Source: Nostoc sp. TCL240-02 (lineage in GTDB: Bacteria > Cyanobacteriota > Cyanobacteriia > Cyanobacteriales > Nostocaceae). From it: a stretch of 64,000 nucleotides of DNA. Below, in pieces: positions 1-8,257 of this stretch; positions within the stretch are counted from its first letter, which is position 1, and every line of letters starts with the position of its first letter. The notes below the pieces were generated by a model. The model did no database searches. It saw only the letters and a program-made list of their open reading frames with translations, and had not been told where the DNA came from. Made by a program: the position numbers and the translations under genes. The stretch lies in the NCBI RefSeq assembly GCF_013343235.1, contig NZ_CP040094.1, forward strand, positions 2,294,501 through 2,358,500, read 5' to 3'.

Positions 1-119
1 TCTAATTGGGTTTTGATATTGTCCCATTGAACTGTGTTTGGAGCTGGAAGCTTGATTAAATCCTCCCACTGAGAATTTGGCGTGGCTGAGTTGGCGGCCG
101 AGTGCATAACTTTTAGCAT
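1..119 (-). CDS. Partial unknown protein, N-terminus only
   Basis: A minus-strand frame stays open from an ATG at 119 to the window edge, giving about 39 residues that begin MLKVMHSAANSATPNSQW and continue EDLIKLPAPNTVQWDNI. A second in-frame ATG lies at 107. The composition looks like real protein rather than random translation, but I do not recognise the family and the remainder lies outside the window. The roughly 600 bases upstream are non-coding, which fits a 5' end here. Confidence 0.45.
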   Translation of the reverse strand, partial: MLKVMHSAANSATPNSQWEDLIKLPAPNTVQWDNIKTQL

Positions 120-718
120 AGGTGATCAAGCTGATAGGGGATGTTGCTGTTACCCATTTTGAAACCAGACTCTCAAGCCTCAAACTTGGTTTCCCATAGC
201 TATGAGCTAGAGACTTCAGCTAGATTTTTCTATGTGGTAAACAGCATGTATCTTTGTCCTACTCTAGATGAAAATTTATTTTCAACAAAGTAGAAAAGTA
301 TCAATTCTAATTAAGGTTTACCTGACTTTCACTGCTAATTCCGTACAAGAGTATAAATAAACTATTGTTTTGAATGCTAACTGCTAATTATGTAGAATAC
401 CTCCTACATTTATTTGCGGTTTGAGATTTTGAAATTTCTTGATGTTTATTACTTGTTCTGAATGTATACATAATTACTATACAAATCTTTTACCTGTTTG
501 CTAAAGGCGCTTCTTACTGCTTTCCCTTTCCATCATCCCATCTATGTGTAGCGTTTGATTTCAGGACATCGTGGACAACATCAGGATGATTGATATCTTC
601 TTGAAACTAATTAGGACTTACGCAAAACTACACGCGGTAGGGGCAATTTATGAATTTCCCTAAGATGAAAATCTTTCTTTTCGGCTATTGTTTGCCTAAG
701 TAACGCGATGTGCGACTT
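120..718. other. Non-coding spacer, no gene seen
   Basis: About 600 AT-rich bases upstream of the partial gene and left of the insertion sequence. No convincing reading frame was found. Around 612-645 it carries a piece resembling dispersed Nostoc spacer repeats (ggacttacgcaaaactacac followed by a gtaggggca block). Confidence 0.5.
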
Positions 719-728
719 ATTCTTAAAA
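719..728. repeat. Left 10-bp target-site duplication of the IS4 element
   Basis: The sequence attcttaaaa sits directly outside the left inverted repeat and recurs exactly at 2233-2242 outside the right one. A duplication of this size is usual for IS4-family transposition and shows that both ends are the original insertion boundaries. Confidence 0.9.
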
Positions 729-2232
729 CTGACTTTTCCCGTTAAGTCTTGAAAGACTTGCTGGCAAAGGGTTTAAGAAACAGCACAGCAAATACGGTAC
801 AGTAATTGAAATTGGGTGCTAAAGGTAACAAGCAATGCTGGACTGGTGGGAAAAGAATTTTGCAACCATATCTCTAGGCGATCGCCGATTGAATGAGCGT
901 GCAATGTCAATCGGGTATGCTCTAAGTTTGGGATTCGGCAAAGCGCTGTCGGAAGTTTTCAGTAATGGAACCGTACTTAAAAGGGCTTATGAGTTTTTGC
1001 TAATCCAAAAGTGCAATTTCCCAGCGTGATTGAGCCGCATTGCCAAATGACTGCGGAAACTGTTGCAGAGTGCGACGTAGTGCTGTGTGTTGGAGACACG
1101 ACTTTTTTTGATTATGGCAGTATTGAGGCTAAAAAAGAAGGTTACGGCCCAATTGGTAAGGGAGGTAACGGTTTAATATTACACAGTGCTTTAGCCATAG
1201 AATCGGACAAAGGCCAGTCCCTTGGTCTGTTGTGGCAAAAACTTTGGAATCGAGAAGCAAAACAGAAACCGCCAAAAGATGAAACTCCAACACAGAAGAA
1301 AAAACGGCAAGCAGCAGCACGTAAAGAAGCCCGAAACCGTCCCTTTGAACAGAAAGAATCTTACAGGTGGGTAGAAGCGCTCACCACTATAGAAAACCTT
1401 GTGAGTAAGCACACGCAAGTGATTCATGTTTTCGACCGAGAAGGTGATATCACAGAAGTTTTCGATAAAGTTCGCCAACTCCAGCACACCGGAGTTCTTA
1501 TTCGCGCGGCTCATAACCGCAGTTTAGATTCCGAGAGCGAGCGTCTTTGGTCAAAACTCCTTGCACAACCTACCAGTTTTGAACAGGAAATCGAATTACC
1601 CCAGACTGGACAGCGTTCTGCCCGTAAAACCAAGCTGGCTGTGCGATTTTGTCCGGTCAATCTCCGTACTCCCTATCGTTTTGATAACCGTGAGCCTCTA
1701 CCCGTATATGCTGTTTATGCCACTGAGATTGATTGCCCAGATGGTGAAACACTTGTGGAGTGGATGTTGTTGACTACGGAAGTTATTGCAGATGTCCAGA
1801 TGGCTTCTACAGTTTTACGCTGGTATACTTATCGTTGGCGTGTTGAAGAATACCATAAAATTTTTAAGTCTGGATGTCAGGTAGAAAAATATAGGCTTGC
1901 TGCTGATGGGATGAAGACCCTCATTGGTTTTTTTAGCGTAATAGCTGTTGAGCTTTTGCGCTTAACTTATCTCCACCGCACTCAGCCCTTAGCCCCTGCC
2001 ATTGAAATTCTTAATCCCCTTGAACTCAAGATTTTAAAAGCTAAGTCTCCCAAACTCCCCAAAGTGCTAACAGTTAGCTGGGCTGTTGAAGCTGTAGCTC
2101 GTCTTGGCGGCTACTTAGAACATCGAAGTAAAACACCTATTGGTATCCAGGTACTGTGGCGAGGTTGGTTAAAATTACACGACCTCTGTGAGGGTTGGCA
2201 GCTTGCAAAAGAGACTTAACGGGAAAAGTCAG
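729..2232 (+). mobile_element. IS4-family insertion sequence, 1504 bp, Tn5-like
   Basis: Both ends carry a perfect 21-bp inverted repeat (729-749 and 2212-2232; it begins ctgacttttcccgttaag), flanked by an exact 10-bp direct repeat. The element encodes one transposase, which is frameshifted. Perfect repeats and an exact target duplication suggest a recent insertion. The target lies in a spacer of dispersed repeats downstream of mutS2, so no gene is visibly broken. The assignment to the IS4 family rests on the transposase motifs and the duplication length. Confidence 0.92.
835..2219 (+). pseudogene. IS4-family transposase, disrupted by a -1 frameshift
   Basis: Two frames together encode one transposase. 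The first (835-1029) is the N-terminal DNA-binding part (WWEKNFATISLGDRRLNERA). The second (1011-2219) has the catalytic domain: first Asp in CVGDTTFFDY, second Asp in HVFDREGD about 115 residues later, and the Glu in the YREK-like signature YRWRVEEYHKIFKSG. The frames meet at a run of five T (994-998). With one more T the protein reads continuously through EFFANPKVQFPSVIEPH, so a single base appears lost. IS4 elements are not generally known for programmed frameshifting, so loss of function or a sequencing error are both more likely. The element could still move if a full transposase acts in trans. Confidence 0.88.
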
Positions 2233-2242
2233 ATTCTTAAAA
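2233..2242. repeat. Right 10-bp target-site duplication of the IS4 element
   Basis: An exact copy of attcttaaaa found at 719-728, immediately outside the right inverted repeat. Confidence 0.9.
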
Positions 2243-2292
2243 CCCCACTTCCATTTCTCTCTCCGAAAGGTCGAGAGGCTTTGATTATTGCT

Positions 2293-2315
2293 CCCCTTCC
2301 CTTGTAGGGAAGGGG
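2293..2315. repeat. Dispersed palindrome, 9-bp stem
   Basis: ccccttccc, loop ttgta, gggaagggg. The same palindrome is found at 50510-50705, where it has been split by a MITE-like element, so it belongs to a repeat family dispersed in this genome. Confidence 0.65.
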
Positions 2316-2355
2316 TTGGGGGTTAGGTCTGAGAGAAAGTTGCACACGGCGTTAA

Positions 2356-2383
2356 GTAGGGGCGCAAGGCATTGCGCCCCTAC
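2356..2383 (-). terminator. Hairpin just downstream of mutS2
   Basis: A perfect 12-bp inverted repeat (gtaggggcgcaa, loop ggca, ttgcgcccctac) starts 15 bases past the mutS2 stop codon. Position suggests a transcription terminator, but there is no long U-run and similar palindromes are common spacer repeats in Nostoc, so it may be only a repeat. Confidence 0.5.
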
Positions 2384-2397
2384 TTTCACATTGATTG

Positions 2398-4857
2398 CTA
2401 CTTTTTGATGTGAGCAATGGTAACACCAGTACCGCCATCTGCTTGTTCTGCTGGTTCGTAGTTATTTACTCTGGAATGCTGTTGCAAAAAAGCGTGAACT
2501 CCTTGTCGTAGCTTACCAGTGCCGTACCCGTGAATAATCCAGATTGGGCCTGTAGCTTCCGAAATAGCTTTATCTAAAATGTATTCGGCATCAGCCACCC
2601 GTTTACCGCGCAAATCGATGGTATTTTGGGAAGTCCGAATTTCTGGGACATTTTGTAGTGGGGTTACTGCTGCTGGGGCTGGTTTGGCTTTAACAACTGG
2701 TTCGGGTTTTTGACCATCTAGAGATTCTACATCTTGCAACTTCACCGTCATCTTCATTAGCCCAAAGCGAACGCTTAACTCCCCATCTTCATCGGGGGCG
2801 GCGATCACATCTGCTATCTGTCCCAATTTTGGAACGCGGATGCGATCGCCTACTTTGGGCATAAACCCAGGTTTTGGTTTTGCTGGCGTTGCTGGCTGAT
2901 AAAGCTGGCCAATTTGATTCAAAGCATTGGTGGCTTGCTGGGCTTCTTGGGCTGTGGGCGTACCTTTTTGCAAACGGCGAATCACTTGGGCAATTTCACC
3001 TCTTGCTTGGGCGATCGCTTGTTGGACAGCTATTTCCTGTGAAGCCCGCAAACTGCTTTCCCTCTCTTCCAAACTTGCGGCTTTTGCGGATACTTCTTTG
3101 TATAAACGTTCCGCTTGCTGCAACAAACTTTGGGCTTCGGCTGCTTTGGTTTCCTGGCGACGACGTTGGGCTTCTAAGCCTGCAATCACCTGGTTAACTT
3201 CATCTGTAGCCTCTCCAACTTGAGTTTTCGCCTGTTCTACCACTTCTGGCTTTAATCCCAAGCGCAGGGCAATAGTTAAGGCATTAGAACGTCCGGGGAT
3301 GCCCCACAGTAGACGGTAAGTAGGCGAGAGAGTACTTTCGTCAAATTCGACCGAGGCGTTTTCAAACCGCTCATCTTCATATTTCAGAGCTTTTAGTTCG
3401 CCAAAGTGAGTGGTGGCGATCGTTAGTTGAGCATGGTTGGCGAGATATTGCAACAAAGCGATCGCTAACGCACTACCCTCAACTGGATCGGTTCCTGCAC
3501 CAACTTCGTCGAGTAAAACGAGTGATTGGGGATTGGGGATTAGGGATTGGCGATTAGGAATTTCCTTTTCCTCAGTTCCAAGTCCCCAGTCCCCAGTCCC
3601 CAGTCCCAAGTCCCCAGTCCCCAATGCCTCTAAAATTCGACTAATCCGGCGGATGTGTCCAGAGAATGTGGATAAACTTTGCTGTAAGGATTGTTCATCG
3701 CCAATATCTGCCAGCACTTTGTCAAACCAAGGAATTTCCACTGGTTCGCGGGCGGGGACAAATAAACCCACTTTAGCCATCAATGCTGCTAACCCTAGAG
3801 TTTTTAAGGTTACAGTTTTACCACCAGTATTTGGCCCGGTAATGGTTACAACCCGAATTAGCGGGTTAATCAGCAAATCTACAGGAACTACTGGTTGCCC
3901 TTGTTCGTGTTGTTGTTGCCACACTAACAAAGGATGTCGTAAGTTCCGTAAGGTAATGATTTCCTTGTCTTCACGCTGGATAAATCGCGGGGGATTCGCT
4001 CCTAGCCAGAAACTATAGCGGGATCTAGCGGTTGCCATATCTAAAGTGGTGGCGATCGCCAACAATCTCTCTAAATCTGGTTTGACTGCGGCGACTTGTT
4101 CCGTCAAAATACGGCGAATCGCTTCTTCTTCGGCTTGTTCTTTTCTAATGATTTGCCGCAGTTGGTTGCCTAGAGGCACTACGGAATTCGGTTCTACGTA
4201 TAGCGTTGCACCACTAGTAGATGTGTCGTGGACAATACCAGGGATAGCATCTTTTTGCGGTGCTTTTACCGGGATGACAAAGCGATCGCTACGTTGCGTA
4301 ATTAGCTGTTCTTGAACTGCCCCAGATTTTGCCTGTAAGATATTTTGCAGCTTTTGGGTAATTTGGCTGCGTAATCGCCGCAAATCTGTGCGAATTTCTC
4401 CCAGTTTTTGACTCGCGCGGTCAGTTACCTGGGCCCGTTCATCAATACATCGGTGAATTTCTTGTTCTAGTTCTGGATAAGTCCGTAAATCGGCAACCAA
4501 CTCAGTCAGTATTGGCAAATCTTCCTGATTGTCGATGACACGGCGCAAACTTCTAGCACCCGCGAGGGTGGTGGCGATCGCTAACAGTTCATCTCCTGCC
4601 AAAACTCCACTGCGTTCTGCCCGTTCTAGGGAATCGCCAATATCTTGAATTCCCTCAAATGACAGTCCCGTAGTCAGACGATTTTCTAGTTGGTAGACTT
4701 CTTTGGTTTGCTCTAACAACTGTTCGCTTTGGGTCTGAGAATCGGGTATTTTCAGATGACGCGCAGCTGTCGCCCCCAGCTTAGTTGCCGCAAAGGTGGC
4801 AAGGTGCTGGCAGAGGCGATGCCATTCTAATAGTTCTAAGGTTTCAGATTGGATCAA
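2398..4857 (-). CDS. mutS2: MutS2-type ATPase with Smr domain
   Basis: A MutS-family ATPase of the MutS2 branch, which acts on recombination intermediates and, in some bacteria, stalled ribosomes, rather than in mismatch repair. Walker A is TGPNTGGKT near residue 340, Walker B is LVLLDEVGAGTDP near 450, and a coiled-coil region of Gln/Glu/Ala-rich helices covers about 540-650. A C-terminal Smr nuclease-like domain starts at TIDLRGKRVADAEY (about 740) and contains the HGYGTGKLR motif. At 819 residues it is slightly longer than usual, because about 30-35 residues encoded by G/C-rich heptamer repeats (3523-3626) sit between Walker A and Walker B (GTGDLGLGTGDWGLGT). The frame is kept. The start is TTG; no in-frame ATG precedes it. 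No partner gene is obvious nearby. Confidence 0.95.
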   Translation of the reverse strand: MIQSETLELLEWHRLCQHLATFAATKLGATAARHLKIPDSQTQSEQLLEQTKEVYQLENRLTTGLSFEGIQDIGDSLERAERSGVLAGDELLAIATTLAGARSLRRVIDNQEDLPILTELVADLRTYPELEQEIHRCIDERAQVTDRASQKLGEIRTDLRRLRSQITQKLQNILQAKSGAVQEQLITQRSDRFVIPVKAPQKDAIPGIVHDTSTSGATLYVEPNSVVPLGNQLRQIIRKEQAEEEAIRRILTEQVAAVKPDLERLLAIATTLDMATARSRYSFWLGANPPRFIQREDKEIITLRNLRHPLLVWQQQHEQGQPVVPVDLLINPLIRVVTITGPNTGGKTVTLKTLGLAALMAKVGLFVPAREPVEIPWFDKVLADIGDEQSLQQSLSTFSGHIRRISRILEALGTGDLGLGTGDWGLGTEEKEIPNRQSLIPNPQSLVLLDEVGAGTDPVEGSALAIALLQYLANHAQLTIATTHFGELKALKYEDERFENASVEFDESTLSPTYRLLWGIPGRSNALTIALRLGLKPEVVEQAKTQVGEATDEVNQVIAGLEAQRRRQETKAAEAQSLLQQAERLYKEVSAKAASLEERESSLRASQEIAVQQAIAQARGEIAQVIRRLQKGTPTAQEAQQATNALNQIGQLYQPATPAKPKPGFMPKVGDRIRVPKLGQIADVIAAPDEDGELSVRFGLMKMTVKLQDVESLDGQKPEPVVKAKPAPAAVTPLQNVPEIRTSQNTIDLRGKRVADAEYILDKAISEATGPIWIIHGYGTGKLRQGVHAFLQQHSRVNNYEPAEQADGGTGVTIAHIKK
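3523..3626. repeat. Heptamer-repeat insertion inside mutS2
   Basis: On the plus strand a block of gattggg-type units (3523-3558) is followed by a block of ccccagt/ccccaat heptamers (3578-3626). The two blocks are roughly complementary and could fold as a hairpin. Heptamers of this type are known as short tandemly repeated repetitive (STRR) sequences in heterocystous cyanobacteria, normally between genes. Here the block is translated as part of MutS2. Confidence 0.8.
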
Positions 4858-5054
4858 GGTTTCAACATCTAATCTGAAATTATCGTAACAATTCTAGCTC
4901 CTAGATGGCTAAATCTTAAAGGAGAAAATTTCGCTTTATTCAACTCAGCCAGATAGCGTGTGGTAATCACCAAGTAACAAATAGCACATTGAGCTATCTT
5001 TACTGAGAGATTACCGTAACACAAACTGTCATCAAAAACAATACAGAAACTAAT

Positions 5055-5351
5055 TTAAGCAGCAACTATTTCCTTCACCAAAACGTAAGGCTGAACGATG
5101 AGAGTATTAAATCGCTTACTGCGCTCAAGATTCCATTCTCCCACTTGTACTGTTGTGGGTTTGGTAATTAATTGCTCATCAATCCATTGTTCTACTGATG
5201 GAATGTTATCACTGGCGATCGCTACTCCAACATCCACCAAATCTAACTCCGGTGCTACCAAAATTACTGCATCTCGTTGTACATGAGGAATTAGCCACTC
5301 CCACTCTGCCTCATCCAAAATTTCTGTTAATTCCGCTTTTAAATCCGACAT
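5055..5351 (-). CDS. DUF2288-like small protein
   Basis: A 98-residue acidic protein with a very Trp/Glu-rich start (LDEAEWEWLIPHVQRDAVILV) followed by DLVDVGVAIASDNIPSVEQWIDE. This pattern matches, from memory, the DUF2288 family of small conserved cyanobacterial and proteobacterial proteins, whose function is not known. No membrane segment or metal-binding cluster is seen. It lies downstream of the AI-2E-type transporter gene on the same strand, separated by a short palindromic repeat, so the two might be co-transcribed. Confidence 0.7.
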   Translation of the reverse strand: MSDLKAELTEILDEAEWEWLIPHVQRDAVILVAPELDLVDVGVAIASDNIPSVEQWIDEQLITKPTTVQVGEWNLERSKRFNTLIVQPYVLVKEIVAA

Positions 5352-5395
5352 TATTCCTCAATTTGTATTACCTAACAAATTATCTTACATTTAAT

Positions 5396-5415
5396 AGACG
5401 CGATGAATCGCGTCT
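5396..5415. repeat. Dispersed palindrome agacgcgat-ga-atcgcgtct
   Basis: A 9-bp perfect stem with a 2-base loop in the spacer between the DUF2288-like gene and the transporter gene. A related palindrome lies inside the decayed kinase gene at 8557-8580, showing that this type of short palindrome is mobile or dispersed in this genome. Confidence 0.6.
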
Positions 5416-5429
5416 CTTTCTCATTTCAG

Positions 5430-6515
5430 CTAAACTTCAGATTTCATTTCATCAATTTCAAATAAAGATACAATTACTCCAGCGATTGGAATAGATATAA
5501 AAACACCTAATAATCCTGCTACTCTAGCACCTACTAGCAAAGCAAAAAATATCACTACAGGATTAAGGTTCAGCGCATCTTGCATAATTCGGGGCGAAAT
5601 TAAGTTGTCTTGTATCTGCTGGAGAACAATACAAGCTATCAATACTTTCAAGGCTAACCAAACACCTTGAGACAACACAAATAGAGTTACTGTGCTTACT
5701 CCTAATGTCGCTCCTATACCAGGAATAATATCCAGAAATCCGACTATTATTGATAGTATCAAAGCAAAAGGTACTTTTAATATTAAGAAAACCAGAAAAG
5801 TTGTACTTGTTAGAAATGCACTTAATAATAACTGCCCTCTAAAAAATCCTAGAAAAGATCGTCTGATTATATTTGTAAATCTATTGCGGCGATGTTTTGG
5901 GACTATTTTCAAAATAAAATTCCACAACTTGTCTCCATCTAATAGCATGAAGAAAGCTACAACTGCAATCAAGATAAAAGTCACAAAATTCGTCATAAAC
6001 CCTTGTAAAATAGCCAAACTAGTTACAAGACTTGATACAGCTTGATTCCGCAATTGTTCTTCAATGAAACTTAAATCTATTTGTAAATTACGGCTTCGCA
6101 AAAATGCTTCTAGTCCTTCTAATAAAGGTGCTAAAGAATTTAAAAACGCAGTGATACTATTAATTAATTCTTGTCCTTGAGATAAAACCGTTAAGCCCAC
6201 GGTAATTATCAGACCGCCTATAATCACAATACTGAGTAAAAAAACTAAGCCAACAGCTACACCGTGGGGCAAAAAACGCCGCAGCCCTTGTACGGGATAG
6301 CTGAGTAAAAAAGCCAAAATTGCCGCAAATGTAAAAATAACAACGACTGCTTCAAAGTAAGCTAAAAGCTGTACAATCGCCCAGCCAGAAGCAACTAGAA
6401 GCAAAAAGCGGACTAACGCCAGATTATTTAATCGCTCCCAAAAATTCTTGGCTTCAAAGCCGCTCATAATGCTGTTTAGGGTGAAATTGATGATAGATTT
6501 GCCCAGCAGTTGCAT
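5430..6515 (-). CDS. AI-2E/PerM family membrane transporter
   Basis: A 361-residue integral membrane protein of the AI-2E exporter (UPF0118, PerM-like) family. It has an N-terminal pair of hydrophobic segments (FLLLVASGWAIVQLLAYF and VVVIFTFAAILAFLLSYPV), a third near residue 85, a variable soluble middle, and a C-terminal membrane block with the typical glycine/proline-rich stretch GFLDIIPGIGATLGV near 265 and PVVIFFALLVGARVAGLLGVFISIPIAG near 320. Members move small molecules or ions, but the substrate cannot be read from sequence. The first ATG is used; a second one 16 residues in (MSGFEAKNF) is a reasonable alternative. Confidence 0.85.
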   Translation of the reverse strand: MQLLGKSIINFTLNSIMSGFEAKNFWERLNNLALVRFLLLVASGWAIVQLLAYFEAVVVIFTFAAILAFLLSYPVQGLRRFLPHGVAVGLVFLLSIVIIGGLIITVGLTVLSQGQELINSITAFLNSLAPLLEGLEAFLRSRNLQIDLSFIEEQLRNQAVSSLVTSLAILQGFMTNFVTFILIAVVAFFMLLDGDKLWNFILKIVPKHRRNRFTNIIRRSFLGFFRGQLLLSAFLTSTTFLVFLILKVPFALILSIIVGFLDIIPGIGATLGVSTVTLFVLSQGVWLALKVLIACIVLQQIQDNLISPRIMQDALNLNPVVIFFALLVGARVAGLLGVFISIPIAGVIVSLFEIDEMKSEV

Positions 6516-6622
6516 TTAAGCATAAAGCCTGACTCATTGCTAGAGCGCATTGACCTTAAACATACAGAGGTCAAGGTGCGATCGCTACCTCCCTAAAGCA
6601 TATATCTGTTGTATCTCTAGAT

Positions 6623-7261
6623 TCATCGTCCTAAATCATGCATTTCGTTAATTACTGTGGCACACTTTTGTGTCAACGCTTCCAATTCTTCTTTATTACT
6701 GGAACTGGGAGCATTAATCAAGTTACCAATTCTGACGGTGATGGGAACTGCGTGAGGTAGTGACGAGCCTTTTTGTAAAATCTTCTCAGTACCCCAGACA
6801 CTTACTGGTAATATTGGGGCTTTTGCTTTTGCGGCTAGCAGCAATGCGCCTCTTTTGGGATCTGTAATTCGACCATCTGGGGTGCGAGTACCTTGCAAGA
6901 AAACACCGACAGCCCAACCTGTATTGAGATATTCTAGAGCGGAACGGATGGCATTGCGATCGGCATTTCCCCGACTCACCGGGTAAGCACCGTACAATTT
7001 AATCGCTTGCGCCAAAATAGGAATCTTAAATAATTCTTCTTTAGCCATATACGCCACTGGACGACGTACACAATTAGAGACAATGGGCGGGTCAAAGTAA
7101 CTAGCGTGATTACTCACTATCAGTAGCGGGCCTGATTGAGGGACATTTTCCGTACCATAAATCTGGCCCCGAAAGTAAGCGTGAAGCATGGGGCTGACGA
7201 CTGACCATTTAAAGGCATGATAAAGTGCCAGACTGATGAATGGTTCGCGGTTTTTGTCCAC
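6623..7261 (-). CDS. plsC: 1-acyl-sn-glycerol-3-phosphate acyltransferase
   Basis: A 212-residue PlsC-type acyltransferase expected to add the second acyl chain to lysophosphatidic acid at the membrane. The catalytic HX4D motif is NHASYFD (His52, Asp57). The substrate-binding motif usually FPEGTRS reads FLQGTRTPDG near 121, and the PILPVSVWG stretch lies near 160. The start is GTG. It is the last member of the plsX-fabH-fabD-plsC lipid group, but here it is separated from fabD by about 2.5 kb holding an Uma2 gene and a decayed kinase gene. Confidence 0.88.
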   Translation of the reverse strand: MDKNREPFISLALYHAFKWSVVSPMLHAYFRGQIYGTENVPQSGPLLIVSNHASYFDPPIVSNCVRRPVAYMAKEELFKIPILAQAIKLYGAYPVSRGNADRNAIRSALEYLNTGWAVGVFLQGTRTPDGRITDPKRGALLLAAKAKAPILPVSVWGTEKILQKGSSLPHAVPITVRIGNLINAPSSSNKEELEALTQKCATVINEMHDLGR

Positions 7262-7455
7262 AGAAGATAATGCAAATCAAACTGAATTTAGCATACGCGA
7301 TCGCAACGCCCAGATCAAACTCAAGAAATCTGTAGAATGGAAGACTTTGGAGGGATTTCTCTAAATCATTCGTGAAAATAAGATCCACGACAACTTTTAC
7401 GAAGTTGGGGATATGGACACCGCAGATTTTCACAAATCAAATAGGATTGTTATGG

Positions 7456-8172
7456 TTACAAATTATCTGGATCGATACCTTGCTGTTGAAGACGATAACG
7501 CAAGTCTTGTAGGGCTTGTTGAGCCTGTTGAGCCTGTTGCCCTGCCTGTTCTATGCGTTCATCGGGGGTAGGAAAGCGTGAGCCAGCTTGATCAAACCAA
7601 AATAACCAGTCTCGCTCCCAACCTTTATGAATCCCCGCAGCTACCCCAATTCCCAACTGCAACTCCGGTATCCAAAACTGCTCTTGCGACTGCAACATAA
7701 ATTCATCATCAACCCGTCGATACACTTCAAAGGGAGCATGATTATCTCGTAGCCAATATTCTGGATTGTAGATAACGTAATACAATACCCCTAAATCCAG
7801 ATATTTGCCCATTTTAATATCGTATTCTCCACCATAGGTTTGAGAGACGATTTCGACAACCAAAATGGGTGGTGTCCAATTCTCTTCCCAAAGCACATAA
7901 CTAAGTCTTCCATTCGGCGGTCGTCGCCGTCGTTCTACACCCAAGCTCAAAAAGCCATCGGGGACAATGGATTTTCTCGGTGCAGTTGGGAGGTAGTAGA
8001 TACCCATGTCTACACCAAAGAACCAATCGGTGCGATCGCTCCAAATAGCGGACAAAATAGCTAACAGTAAGTTAGGAACCAGGTTTTGCAGTTCGTTATC
8101 CACAGGAGTATCATCAGAGTCGGGGAGTTCAGCCGCCGTTGGGAGCAGGGGTAGGGGAATGGAGTATTCCAT
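7456..8172 (-). CDS. Uma2 family (DUF820) putative endonuclease
   Basis: A 238-residue protein of the Uma2/DUF820 family, which has a PD-(D/E)XK nuclease-like fold and is greatly expanded in cyanobacteria. Catalytic-type residues appear in IVPDGFLSLGV (Asp), PPILVVEIVS (Glu) and the following KMGKYLDLGVLYYVIYNP. The C-terminus is a Gln/Ala-rich helix (EQAGQQAQQAQQALQDLRYRL), a common coiled tail in this family. The biological role of the family is not settled. It interrupts the lipid gene cluster between plsC and fabD. Confidence 0.82.
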   Translation of the reverse strand: MEYSIPLPLLPTAAELPDSDDTPVDNELQNLVPNLLLAILSAIWSDRTDWFFGVDMGIYYLPTAPRKSIVPDGFLSLGVERRRRPPNGRLSYVLWEENWTPPILVVEIVSQTYGGEYDIKMGKYLDLGVLYYVIYNPEYWLRDNHAPFEVYRRVDDEFMLQSQEQFWIPELQLGIGVAAGIHKGWERDWLFWFDQAGSRFPTPDERIEQAGQQAQQAQQALQDLRYRLQQQGIDPDNL

Positions 8173-8257
8173 AGGATAAGTTCCCTCGCAACAATAAACC
8201 CATTTTATGATCTGGGAATACTAAATCCAGAATTGTCAAGATTTTGGTGGCAGAACA

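Noticed and set aside
994..1011. Programmed frameshift in the IS4 transposase
   Set aside because: Run of only five T, no obvious stimulatory structure, and IS4 elements typically make transposase from one frame. A lost base is simpler.
3437..4315. Long plus-strand frames antisense to mutS2
   Set aside because: They mirror the mutS2 coding sequence and have no independent support.
7209..7433. 74-codon minus-strand frame overlapping the plsC start
   Set aside because: It overlaps the conserved N-terminus of plsC in another frame, has no family features, and covers the spacer only.
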